This document shows positions 1 to 5,205 of a stretch of DNA of 5,205 nt, one piece after another. Source of the stretch: Flavobacteriales bacterium. Lineage in GTDB: Bacteria > Bacteroidota > Bacteroidia > Flavobacteriales_D > Crocinitomicaceae. The translations under genes and the position numbers were made by a program. Under the pieces are notes generated by a model. The model ran no database searches. It had not been told where the DNA came from and saw only the letters and a program-made list of their open reading frames with translations. How positions within the stretch are numbered: position 1 is the stretch's first letter; each line of letters opens with the position of its first letter. The DNA lies in the NCBI GenBank assembly GCA_947458985.1, contig CANHBA010000152.1, positions 1 to 5,205 of the forward strand, written 5' to 3'.

Positions 1-567
1 AGTGATGCTAATTGTCTGGGCACCTGTATAAAAACCTGGCGCCAAGCTGAAAACTGGTTTGGGTGGGTAGAAATTGACACCACCCACGTTGTTGGCATTT
101 GGCGTAGGAGTAGTGAATAATTTAAAGTCAATTGCACCATTGCTAGAACGCCCAACAGAATGGTTGGCTTTGGTGAGGTGCACAATTTTAAAGGAATCGA
201 CTACTACTGCTGAAGGATTCGAGAGGATGATCCAGTCGCCTTCGGTTTGGGATAAATTAAAATTAGGATGGTATTGGTTACCAGAAACAAGGTTTCTTTT
301 GGAACAAAAAACCATTTTGAAACCGTTGGCGTTGATATTGCCACTTGGAATTTGCCACTTAGTGAGGTTAGTTGCTTTGTCAGAAAGATACCAACCTGTG
401 AGGTCTACAGCCGCTGCTGTAGTGTTGTAAAGCTCCACCCAGTCTTCTCTTTCGCCAAAGGCATCGGTGGGCCCAGTGACATTTGAACAAGAATATTCGT
501 TGACCACCACCTGCGAAAATACAAGTGCCGGAAAGGCAAAAAGAAGGGAGAGTAGTAAGTGTTTCAT
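1..567 (-). CDS. Secreted lamin-tail-domain protein, 3' end missing (left edge)
   Basis: The frame is open for 189 codons from an ATG at 567 to the window edge, so the C-terminus is missing. Residues 1-18 form a signal peptide (MKHLL..., hydrophobic core, cut at FS|Q). Residues 19-160 match a bacterial lamin tail domain (LTD), an Ig-like beta fold: VVVNEYS, then DWVELYN (42-48), VDLTGWYLSD (54-63), a KW.IP segment (70-74), NFNLSQTEGDWIILSN (102-117), VVDSF, HSVGR, and a closing PTPNANN (154-160). A proline-rich linker then leads into KPVFSLAPGFYTGAQTISIT (170-189). This resembles the start of the chitobiase/hexosaminidase C-terminal-like beta domain that often follows LTDs in Bacteroidota proteins, frequently ahead of a CotH kinase-like domain. 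The protein is probably exported to the surface or medium. LTDs are thought to mediate binding, but the ligand is unknown. No Shine-Dalgarno precedes the ATG. The gene is divergent from the lipoprotein gene at 678. Domain family is fairly sure; full architecture is unknown. Confidence 0.88.
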   Translation of the reverse strand, partial: MKHLLLSLLFAFPALVFSQVVVNEYSCSNVTGPTDAFGEREDWVELYNTTAAAVDLTGWYLSDKATNLTKWQIPSGNINANGFKMVFCSKRNLVSGNQYHPNFNLSQTEGDWIILSNPSAVVVDSFKIVHLTKANHSVGRSSNGAIDFKLFTTPTPNANNVGGVNFYPPKPVFSLAPGFYTGAQTISIT

Positions 568-587
568 TTAGCTTGTTTTAGCGGTAC

Positions 588-619
588 CAATATTACTGAA
601 ATATCAATTTTTATCCAAA
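588..619 (-). promoter_or_regulatory. Candidate Bacteroidota-type promoter for the lamin-tail gene
   Basis: Read on the minus strand, TTTG (616-619) is followed after exactly 20 nt by TAATATTG (588-595), which matches 7 of 8 positions of the Bacteroidota -7 consensus TAnnTTTG. The predicted transcript would begin around 580-585, giving a leader of roughly 15 nt before the ATG at 567. The TTTG is part of a TTTGTTTG run, so a spacing of 24 is also possible. This is pattern matching by eye only. Confidence 0.4.
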
Positions 620-635
620 CAAACAGACGCGAGAA

Positions 636-666
636 CTTGAGAAAAGTTGTTTTTTTATTAACATTG
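636..666 (+). promoter_or_regulatory. Candidate Bacteroidota-type promoter for the lipoprotein/DUF2490 operon
   Basis: CTTG (636-639) lies 19 nt upstream of TAACATTG (659-666), which matches 7 of 8 positions of the -7 consensus TAnnTTTG, at the canonical spacing. Transcription would start near 670, only about 8 nt before the ATG at 678, so the leader would be extremely short. An A-run (GAAAAAAAAG) sits just before the start codon instead of a Shine-Dalgarno, as is usual in this phylum. The spacer holds a T-tract. The match is suggestive only. Confidence 0.4.
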
Positions 667-677
667 CGAAAAAAAAG

Positions 678-1109
678 ATGAAAAGACTCAGCATAATATT
701 TGCCATGGCCATTTTAAGCCTTGGATTAAACGGTTGTAAAAAGTACGAAGGAGAAGGTGGCCGAAGTAAAATTACCGGCAAACTCACCATTAATGAAAAG
801 CTTTACATCAATGGCGCTTTGGCCCAAACAGTAAGTTACTCCGGAGCCACTGAAGATGTCTATATTGTCTACGGCACACAAGACAGTATTTTTGACGACA
901 AAGTTGAATGCAATTACGATGGCACCTTTAGTTTCAACTTTCTCTTTCCAGGCACTTACACTGTTTTTGCGTACAACGAAGTATTTAATACGGGAAATAG
1001 CATCATAAACAACGATGACGACTACTACACCAAAGTTCCGGTCAAATTTACCATAGAAATTGGTAAAAATGAGACCAAAGATTTGGGTGAAATCATCGTT
1101 ACTAGATAA
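678..1109 (+). CDS. Small lipoprotein with predicted beta-sandwich fold
   Basis: A 143-residue lipoprotein. It has a basic n-region (MKR), a hydrophobic core, and the lipobox LNGC, with lipidated Cys20 followed by KKYEGEGG. The acidic residues shortly after the Cys weakly recall the lipoprotein surface-export signals described in Bacteroidota, but the match is not exact. Residues 30-143 are beta-rich. The segment YDGTFSFNFLFPGTYTVFAY (80-99) resembles the core of transthyretin-like/carboxypeptidase-regulatory domains (typically DG.F.F..v.PGtYtv). An acidic loop, NNDDDYY (111-117), follows, and then a closing strand before GKNETKDLGEIIV (129-141). No catalytic motif is visible, so a structural or accessory role is likeliest. 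The gene is 2 nt upstream of a DUF2490 barrel gene, so the two are almost certainly co-transcribed. This suggests, but does not prove, that the products work together at the outer membrane. Lipoprotein call is sure; the fold is inferred and the function unknown. Confidence 0.85.
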   Translation: MKRLSIIFAMAILSLGLNGCKKYEGEGGRSKITGKLTINEKLYINGALAQTVSYSGATEDVYIVYGTQDSIFDDKVECNYDGTFSFNFLFPGTYTVFAYNEVFNTGNSIINNDDDYYTKVPVKFTIEIGKNETKDLGEIIVTR

Positions 1110-1111
1110 GC

Positions 1112-1825
1112 ATGCGCCACCTCGTTTTCAGTTTATTGCTCCTTCCAATGCTAGGTTGGGCTCAGAATAGTACCGTTTTTCAACTATGGAATGAAGCGGG
1201 TGTATCTTATAAAGTCGATAAAAAGCAAAGTATAGCTTTCGACCTTACCACGCGTCATGCTGCAGGAGGTTTACAAACCTATTTTCCGCAAGTTTCTTAT
1301 AAATACAAGGTCAATAAGTATATCCGCCCATCCATAGATTATCGGCTTATTAATGATCGAAATCAAGAAGGGAACATGACGCTACAACACAGGTTAAACG
1401 CGAACCTACAATTCAATCAAGAATTAGAACGGATGCAATTAGGACTGAGACTTCGTTATCAGTATTCGACAAATCGGTTAGCTGATAATTTTGAACCTGA
1501 ATTTGGACAAGCGATCCGCGTCAAGCCAAGCCTTGCCTACGATCTTCAAAACACAGATCTAGAGCCCCAAGTATCCATGGAGTTTTTTACTGGGCCAATG
1601 GACGGCCAAACAGGCTATCATTTGAATAGGATCAGGTGGAGTGCTGGGTTGGCTTATGCATTCAAAGGGCCGCACTCGCTTGAAGTTGCGTATATGTACG
1701 ACCAACGCATCAACAGCCCTGGCGCTTTGAACCGTGCCATTTTAAGTTTTTCTTATGGCTACAGTATTGGAAAGATAAAAGAAAAAGCGCCAGTCAAGCC
1801 ACAACGCAACGGACGCTTTCTATAG
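1112..1825 (+). CDS. DUF2490-type outer-membrane beta-barrel protein
   Basis: A 237-residue protein with a signal peptide cut after GWA (residue 17; mature QNSTVFQLWNEAG). The rest is a succession of amphipathic strands rich in alternating aromatics, with Arg/Tyr pairs such as YKYKVNKY (63-70), LGLRLRYQYS (110-119), LEVAYMYDQR (190-199) and ILSFSYGYSIG (210-220). The length and strand pattern fit the DUF2490 family of Bacteroidota outer-membrane barrels, whose function is not established. The last strand is followed by a basic Lys/Pro/Arg tail (KIKEKAPVKPQRNGRFL), which in a barrel would face the periplasm. The ATG at 1112 lies 2 nt after the stop of the lipoprotein gene and has no Shine-Dalgarno of its own, so translational coupling is likely. 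The gene ends in CTA TAG, the same six bases in which the convergent cyclase gene ends. Family assignment is by sequence feel; the barrel nature is firm. Confidence 0.8.
   Translation: MRHLVFSLLLLPMLGWAQNSTVFQLWNEAGVSYKVDKKQSIAFDLTTRHAAGGLQTYFPQVSYKYKVNKYIRPSIDYRLINDRNQEGNMTLQHRLNANLQFNQELERMQLGLRLRYQYSTNRLADNFEPEFGQAIRVKPSLAYDLQNTDLEPQVSMEFFTGPMDGQTGYHLNRIRWSAGLAYAFKGPHSLEVAYMYDQRINSPGALNRAILSFSYGYSIGKIKEKAPVKPQRNGRFL
1784..1819 (-). terminator. Possible weak terminator of the minus-strand cyclase gene, inside the DUF2490 CDS
   Basis: Immediately beyond the cyclase stop, the minus strand reads AAAGCG-T-CC, a 19-nt loop, then GG-CGCTTT. This is an 8-bp stem with one bulged T. It is followed by a U-rich stretch (TTCTTTTATC) continuing to about 1774. 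The arrangement resembles a rho-independent terminator that lies wholly within the C-terminal codons of the convergent gene. The stem is modest and the loop long, so this is tentative. Confidence 0.25.
1820..1825. other. Shared palindromic stop hexamer CTATAG of two convergent genes
   Basis: The plus-strand DUF2490 gene ends CTA TAG at 1820-1825, and the minus-strand cyclase gene ends CTA TAG across the same bases in reverse. Because the hexamer is its own reverse complement, both proteins end in Leu-stop encoded by the identical 6 bp. The two transcripts therefore have no intergenic space and must overlap at their 3' ends. Confidence 0.95.
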
Positions 1826-3403
1826 GTTATCTGTATAGTTATCTAAAGCCAAACGTTCTAGTACAATTTCTAAATTCTCCTGCTTCTTTTTTTGACGCAA
1901 ACCAATTGCTGTAGAAGTAAAGTATTGGTGTTGCTTGAGAAACTTCACCTGAATAGCATCCCATTCTTTCCTCGACTTGATTTTGCCCATTTCGGTAAGC
2001 TCTTCGCGCAAATTATCGGCAATTTGTTCAAAATCGGAACGACCTAAATAATCGAGGTCGGCATCGCAGATGATTTCTTGCAGCTTATTGATTGGTTTGT
2101 GCGGAATTTGAGTAACGTGGATCAGTTCTACAATTGTTTTGACGTGTTGCTCTGTATAACCATACTTTGGCAATATTTCTTGTGCCATTCGCGCACCAAT
2201 TGCCTCGTTGTGGTCGTATTGTTCAATAAAGCCCGCATCGTGAAAAATAGCAGCTGTTTTGAGCAAGAAAAGGCCTTCGTCTGTTACGCCCTCTAGTAAG
2301 GCAATGCGCTCCACTGATTTGACCACGTCTTTGGTGTGGTTAATGGAGTGGTAATAAAGACTCGGTGCTAGGTTTTTTTCTAGAATACCCATCACATGAT
2401 GTTCCGTTTTGTAGTATTTGATCGAGCTGTAATGGTGTAATTTTTTGATTTCCTCAAAGCGAGAATTGGGGATGAGCCCTTCTCCATTGATAGAAAGTTC
2501 AGGTTTGATGCGCTGCACCACATACATATCGACCTTTGTGCGAGATTTCGTGAGGGCCTTGCCTTTGTAGTCGCACTCAAAATAAGGTTCTATTTGCTGA
2601 AAGGTATTGCCTGTGATCGTCACCTTGCCCGGCTCGCCGAGCATCTCCATGCGCTGTGCGAGATTGACAGAAGAGCCCCAAACGTCGTAAGCCAGTCGGA
2701 TATTTCCTATAATTCCGGCAATTACTGGGCCGGTGTTGATGCCGAGGCGGATTTCCCAGTAGTCTTCGTGGTCGGCGATGGCCTCGTACTTGAGTTTGTC
2801 CATAAACGCCTGGATCTGCAAGGCAGCACAACAGGCGTCTATCGGATTGGTCGAGTTTTCAACTGGCACACCTCCCGCACACATGTACGCATCGCCAATG
2901 GTTTTGATTTTCTCTAGATTATTGGCCTGAATGATCTCATCAAATTTCTGAAAAAGCATATCGAGCTTCGAGACAATCCGGCTTGGCGCCATGGATTCTG
3001 AGATGCGTGTAAAACCCACCACATCGGTAAACATGATCGAAACCTGCTTGAAACCTTGTGCTTTTACTTTGCCATTGCGCTTGAGTTCTATGACGACTTG
3101 AGAAGGCAAGGTATTGAGCAGCCATTGTTCAGTGCGGTCTTTTTCTTTTTGAAGAAGCGCTTGTTGTTCTTCAACTTTGTGTTTTTCTTGCTCTAACAAA
3201 CGCTTTTGCTCTTCAATCTTCGTCTTTTGAAGGCGGATTTCTTTGGTGCGTTCTGCAATTTTGACCTCAAGACGAACCTGATTTCTACGAGACGTTTCAA
3301 TCCGACGCCTAATAAATACAAGGACTAGCAATAAAAAAACGGAGGCTGCCAAGATAGACAGCCACCATGATTTAAAAATAAATAAGATGAGCAATAGGCT
3401 CAT
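1820..3403 (-). CDS. Membrane-anchored class III adenylate cyclase fused to an HD phosphohydrolase domain
   Basis: A 527-residue protein predicted to make cAMP from ATP at the inner membrane. The hydrophobic N-terminus holds one clear transmembrane segment (about 14-31), stopped by IRRR. A long coiled coil follows (about 36-95: LEVKIAERTKEI and E/Q/K heptads), then the catalytic domain (about 118-298). Metal ligands are Asp127 (FTDVVGFT) and Asp171 (IGDAYM). Adenine-selecting residues are Lys167 and Asp240 (YDVWG), where guanylate cyclases typically have Glu and Cys. Transition-state residues are Asn247 and Arg251 (VNLAQRM). All are present, so a homodimer should be active. Residues about 350-452 form an HD domain with His356 (YHSINHTKDV), His388-Asp389 (FHDAGF) and Asp447 (CDADLDYLGR), a complete metal-ligand set. 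Its substrate is unknown; cAMP is an attractive guess. No sensor domain precedes the membrane segment, and an in-frame TGA at 3410-3412 rules out a longer start. The gene lies 63 nt downstream of an outer-membrane protein gene. Confidence 0.93.
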   Translation of the reverse strand: MSLLLILFIFKSWWLSILAASVFLLLVLVFIRRRIETSRRNQVRLEVKIAERTKEIRLQKTKIEEQKRLLEQEKHKVEEQQALLQKEKDRTEQWLLNTLPSQVVIELKRNGKVKAQGFKQVSIMFTDVVGFTRISESMAPSRIVSKLDMLFQKFDEIIQANNLEKIKTIGDAYMCAGGVPVENSTNPIDACCAALQIQAFMDKLKYEAIADHEDYWEIRLGINTGPVIAGIIGNIRLAYDVWGSSVNLAQRMEMLGEPGKVTITGNTFQQIEPYFECDYKGKALTKSRTKVDMYVVQRIKPELSINGEGLIPNSRFEEIKKLHHYSSIKYYKTEHHVMGILEKNLAPSLYYHSINHTKDVVKSVERIALLEGVTDEGLFLLKTAAIFHDAGFIEQYDHNEAIGARMAQEILPKYGYTEQHVKTIVELIHVTQIPHKPINKLQEIICDADLDYLGRSDFEQIADNLREELTEMGKIKSRKEWDAIQVKFLKQHQYFTSTAIGLRQKKKQENLEIVLERLALDNYTDNL

Positions 3404-3429
3404 GTGCTTTCAGTTTTAAGTTGAGGTAA

Positions 3430-3457
3430 AATTACACAGACTCAGTGTAATTACACT
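3430..3457. repeat. Cluster of three GTGTAATT half-sites (inverted repeat plus perfect palindrome) upstream of the cyclase gene
   Basis: In the 63-nt gap, AATTACAC occurs at 3430-3437 and again at 3449-3456, exactly 19 bp apart, and its reverse complement GTGTAATT lies between them at 3445-3452. The first pair forms an 8-bp inverted repeat with a 7-nt spacer. The second and third overlap to make the perfect 14-bp palindrome AGTGTAATTACACT (3444-3457). A TAATTTTA sequence on the minus strand (3427-3434), 7 of 8 to a Bacteroidota -7 box, overlaps the first half-site, though no convincing -33 TTTG is at the right distance. The likeliest role is an operator for a dimeric regulator acting on the cyclase gene. 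A hairpin in the outer-membrane-protein mRNA tail is an alternative. Confidence 0.55.
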
Positions 3458-3466
3458 TATTCCGAC

Positions 3467-4558
3467 CTAGAACTTATAAAACCAACTCGCCATTGGCAAA
3501 GGGAAGGAAATATCTTGGGTAATTACGCCTGCCAAACTGATCTGAAAAGCCTTGGAATCTGAACGCTGAAAACGCATACCCGGCATCACGATAAATAAAT
3601 TTTGTTCGTCGGTAAAGCCTTGAGACCAAGGTCCGACGACCACCTGCTGAAGCACTAGCGACCATCCACCATTGTCATAGATATAATCGAAGGTTTGTTC
3701 GGTCTCTTTAGTACGCCCCATGATGAACATACAGTCGTAGATAAAACTTGCTTTTTTACCAACTTTGGTTTGCCCGGCAAGGCCAATTATTGGTGCCCTG
3801 GCAACAAATCTACCATTCGTATTTGGAAGGTCTACAGTTGGTATATAAGGCGTAAATCCATCTAAAGAAACATAAGTTCCTGGTTCATAAACTGTCGGGT
3901 TGTAGCTATTCCCGTCATTAAAGTGCCCATAACCAACAGATAAAGTCACATTCGTGCGGCGGTCACCGTAGGTGATCATGCCCCAATATAAACCGCCAAA
4001 ACCACGGCCTGAATTCAAATATCCAGAGGTCCCGATGAGCGCGCCTGCGCCATAATTAATTTTTGGATTGGGTGTGCCGCGGGTATATTTCAAGGCTAGG
4101 GCCAGTGGTGAACCTATCCAGGTAGACATCACGCCCACTGAAAAGTCTTTGTGGACAGCAAAATGAACCTCTGGGCCATACAGGTTAACCATGGCATAGT
4201 TCTCCCCTTTTTTGATCGGGAAACAATTGGTCGTGAACTGATAGCGTGTTGTAAATACACCTGCGCTGTTGAACTCTCCTTTTTTGACATCCTCTATTAA
4301 ATCGAGCGGTCGCATAGATTTGATATCGCTTTTTGGAATATAAATTTTTCCTAAAGATGTAGTTTGAATCAGTACCTCTCGACCGTCGTCAGAAAGAATA
4401 AGACCAACGTATTCGTTGCCATCGTTCTTCACCACAAGATATTTGGTGGTGTCTGTTGTTGGTGCTGTTGTACTAGGTGTTTGCGCAAAAACGCTCTGAC
4501 TTCCGAAGAAGTAGAGCGCTAATGTGAAACACATTTGAAACAATGTGCGTGTTTTCAT
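3467..4558 (-). CDS. Outer-membrane beta-barrel protein with N-terminal small beta domain
   Basis: A 363-residue protein with a signal peptide (MKTRTLF..., cut at VFA|Q after residue 25), then a Thr/Pro-rich linker (27-38). Residues 39-84 form a compact beta-rich domain (YLVVKNDGNEYVGLIL, then LGKIYIPKSDIKSM). It resembles the short 'K.dG..y.G.i...G.i.ipksdI' domains seen ahead of barrels in many uncharacterised Bacteroidota proteins. Residues from about 95 to the end are strand- and Gly/Tyr-rich and finish with WFYKF, a C-terminal aromatic signal typical of barrels inserted by the BAM machinery. There are two mature cysteines (112 and 276), which could pair only if they are near each other. 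No enzyme motif or TonB box is visible. The gene starts 30 nt after the stop of the upstream barrel gene in the same direction, so the two probably share an mRNA. Its own ATG is preceded by an A-rich stretch, not a Shine-Dalgarno. Function unknown. Confidence 0.82.
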   Translation of the reverse strand: MKTRTLFQMCFTLALYFFGSQSVFAQTPSTTAPTTDTTKYLVVKNDGNEYVGLILSDDGREVLIQTTSLGKIYIPKSDIKSMRPLDLIEDVKKGEFNSAGVFTTRYQFTTNCFPIKKGENYAMVNLYGPEVHFAVHKDFSVGVMSTWIGSPLALALKYTRGTPNPKINYGAGALIGTSGYLNSGRGFGGLYWGMITYGDRRTNVTLSVGYGHFNDGNSYNPTVYEPGTYVSLDGFTPYIPTVDLPNTNGRFVARAPIIGLAGQTKVGKKASFIYDCMFIMGRTKETEQTFDYIYDNGGWSLVLQQVVVGPWSQGFTDEQNLFIVMPGMRFQRSDSKAFQISLAGVITQDISFPLPMASWFYKF

Positions 4559-4588
4559 ATTTGATTTTTTTGGGGCTTATACGTCATT

Positions 4589-5205
4589 TTAATAATAACG
4601 TTGCGGACTTTGCTTGTTAATTGGTTGTTTGCTTTTTTGAACATTGAAGCCCATATTCACGCCAACAAAGCCACCACCTTTTTGTGAGCTGTAGAATAAG
4701 TTCACTGGAATATTCAATGCGCCGGCTTGAAAAGTACGGCCAAAAGCAACTAAGAAAGAAGTTGCCAATCGTTTGGAACCTTCTTTGTCAAAATGCTCTG
4801 TGAAACCACCAAAAGGCTCTAGAATAATTTCACCTGTAGAAAGGAGTTCTTTTCCGCCAGAGGCCAACCACTCTTGTTGCGTATAGTATCCACCTTGAGC
4901 GCCATACAAACCATCTGTATCTAAATAGCCATTTGAAGTAGATTTAACCCCAAAGCGAGGGCCGAAAGCGAATTCCCAATTTGCTTTACCAAAACGGAAC
5001 CCATTCAATAATGAAAAAGAAGGAATGAACTGACTTTGCTCTAAGCCTGAAATATTAATAATCCCTTCAACCAAAGCAGAGAAATTTTCTGTGCCTACAT
5101 ATTGTCCTTCAATTTGGTAACCTATCATGGAGGTAAATGGCTGGATACCCAAACCACCGTATATTTCCGGACGCGTTGCAAATTCTGCTACGTCGCCTGT
5201 CATGG
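4589..5205 (-). CDS. Outer-membrane barrel-like protein, 5' end missing (right edge)
   Basis: The frame is open through the right edge. The first Met available (5201-5203) has no signal peptide behind it and is followed by what reads as the interior of a mature protein, so the real start almost certainly lies beyond the window. The visible 204 residues are Gly- and aromatic-rich strands, including GGLGIQPFTSMIGYQIEGQYVG (as two pieces: GGLGIQPF and IGYQIEGQYVG), FRFGKANWEFAFGPRFGV, and a last strand GGFVGVNMGFNV near the C-terminus. That strand is followed by a short polar, basic tail ending QRYY. The pattern fits a small outer-membrane beta-barrel of an uncharacterised kind; no enzyme or transport motif is visible. 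It is the upstream member of a minus-strand pair with the 363-residue barrel protein, 30 nt away, so a joint role at the outer membrane is likely. Barrel prediction is fairly good; family and function are not recognised. Confidence 0.75.
   Translation of the reverse strand, partial: MTGDVAEFATRPEIYGGLGIQPFTSMIGYQIEGQYVGTENFSALVEGIINISGLEQSQFIPSFSLLNGFRFGKANWEFAFGPRFGVKSTSNGYLDTDGLYGAQGGYYTQQEWLASGGKELLSTGEIILEPFGGFTEHFDKEGSKRLATSFLVAFGRTFQAGALNIPVNLFYSSQKGGGFVGVNMGFNVQKSKQPINKQSPQRYY

Noticed and set aside
74..430. Open plus-strand frame of 118 codons
   Set aside because: It lies antisense to the lamin-tail gene, which has a signal peptide and a recognisable domain. The plus-strand translation has no domain logic or start context.
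649..676. T-run and A-run between the divergent genes as a terminator
   Set aside because: Both flanking genes start here rather than end, and no GC-containing stem accompanies the runs. They fit an AT-rich promoter and start region better.
2594..2917. Open plus-strand frame of 107 codons
   Set aside because: It is antisense to the catalytic core of the cyclase gene, whose motifs are all intact. It is a shadow of that coding sequence.
2577..3125. Open minus-strand frames overlapping the cyclase (2577-2831, 2940-3125)
   Set aside because: They are out-of-frame readings of the cyclase domain with low-complexity Arg/Pro-rich or unstructured products.
1820..3403. Guanylate rather than adenylate cyclase
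   Set aside because: The base-selecting positions are Lys167 and Asp240, the adenylate pair. Guanylate cyclases typically carry Glu and Cys there.
3444..3457. Palindrome as a cAMP-receptor (CRP) site that would give cAMP feedback on the cyclase gene
   Set aside because: The classical site is TGTGA-N6-TCACA. Here the arms are TGTAA/TTACA with no spacer, so the match is too poor to claim.
5201..5203. ATG as the true start of the right-hand barrel gene
   Set aside because: No signal peptide follows, the next residues look like mature barrel sequence, and the frame is open to the window edge. The gene more likely continues to the right.
1..5205. Mobile element, CRISPR array, defence system or RNA gene
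   Set aside because: No transposase, integrase, terminal repeats, spaced repeat array, tRNA-like fold or rRNA segment was seen on either strand. The cyclase lacks the paired effector expected of cyclic-nucleotide defence systems, at least within this window.

Overview
The window reads as a chromosomal segment of a member of the Bacteroidota. It is moderately AT-rich. Start codons are preceded by A-rich stretches rather than Shine-Dalgarno sequences, and two candidate promoters fit the Bacteroidota TTTG-N19/20-TAnnTTTG pattern. The proteins belong to families common in that phylum: a lamin-tail-domain secreted protein, a DUF2490-type barrel, and an outer-membrane protein with a small beta N-domain ending in WFYKF. 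The class within the phylum cannot be fixed from the sequence; Saprospiria- or Chitinophagia-like is only a guess.

Layout. (1) Positions 1-567, minus strand: the N-terminal part of a secreted lamin-tail-domain protein that runs off the left edge. (2) 568-677: a compact divergent intergenic region with one candidate promoter facing each way. (3) 678-1825, plus strand: a two-gene operon of a small lipoprotein and an outer-membrane beta-barrel of DUF2490 type, separated by 2 nt. (4) 1820-3403, minus strand: a membrane-anchored class III adenylate cyclase fused to a C-terminal HD phosphohydrolase domain. It converges on the DUF2490 gene so tightly that both genes end in the same palindromic CTATAG. 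(5) 3404-3466: a short gap with an unusual cluster of three GTGTAATT half-sites. (6) 3467-4558 and 4589-5205, minus strand: two outer-membrane barrel proteins 30 nt apart, the second cut off by the right edge.

Almost all products appear to be envelope proteins: secreted, lipoprotein or outer-membrane. The exception is the cyclase, which is the signalling gene and the most interesting one. It carries all class III catalytic residues, adenylate-type specificity residues, and a complete set of HD metal ligands in the same chain. Its N-terminus looks like the membrane/linker segment of a larger sensor without the sensor. There are no RNA genes, CRISPR arrays, insertion sequences or tRNA-like structures. 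Most of the window looks like ordinary core or accessory chromosome rather than a mobile region.
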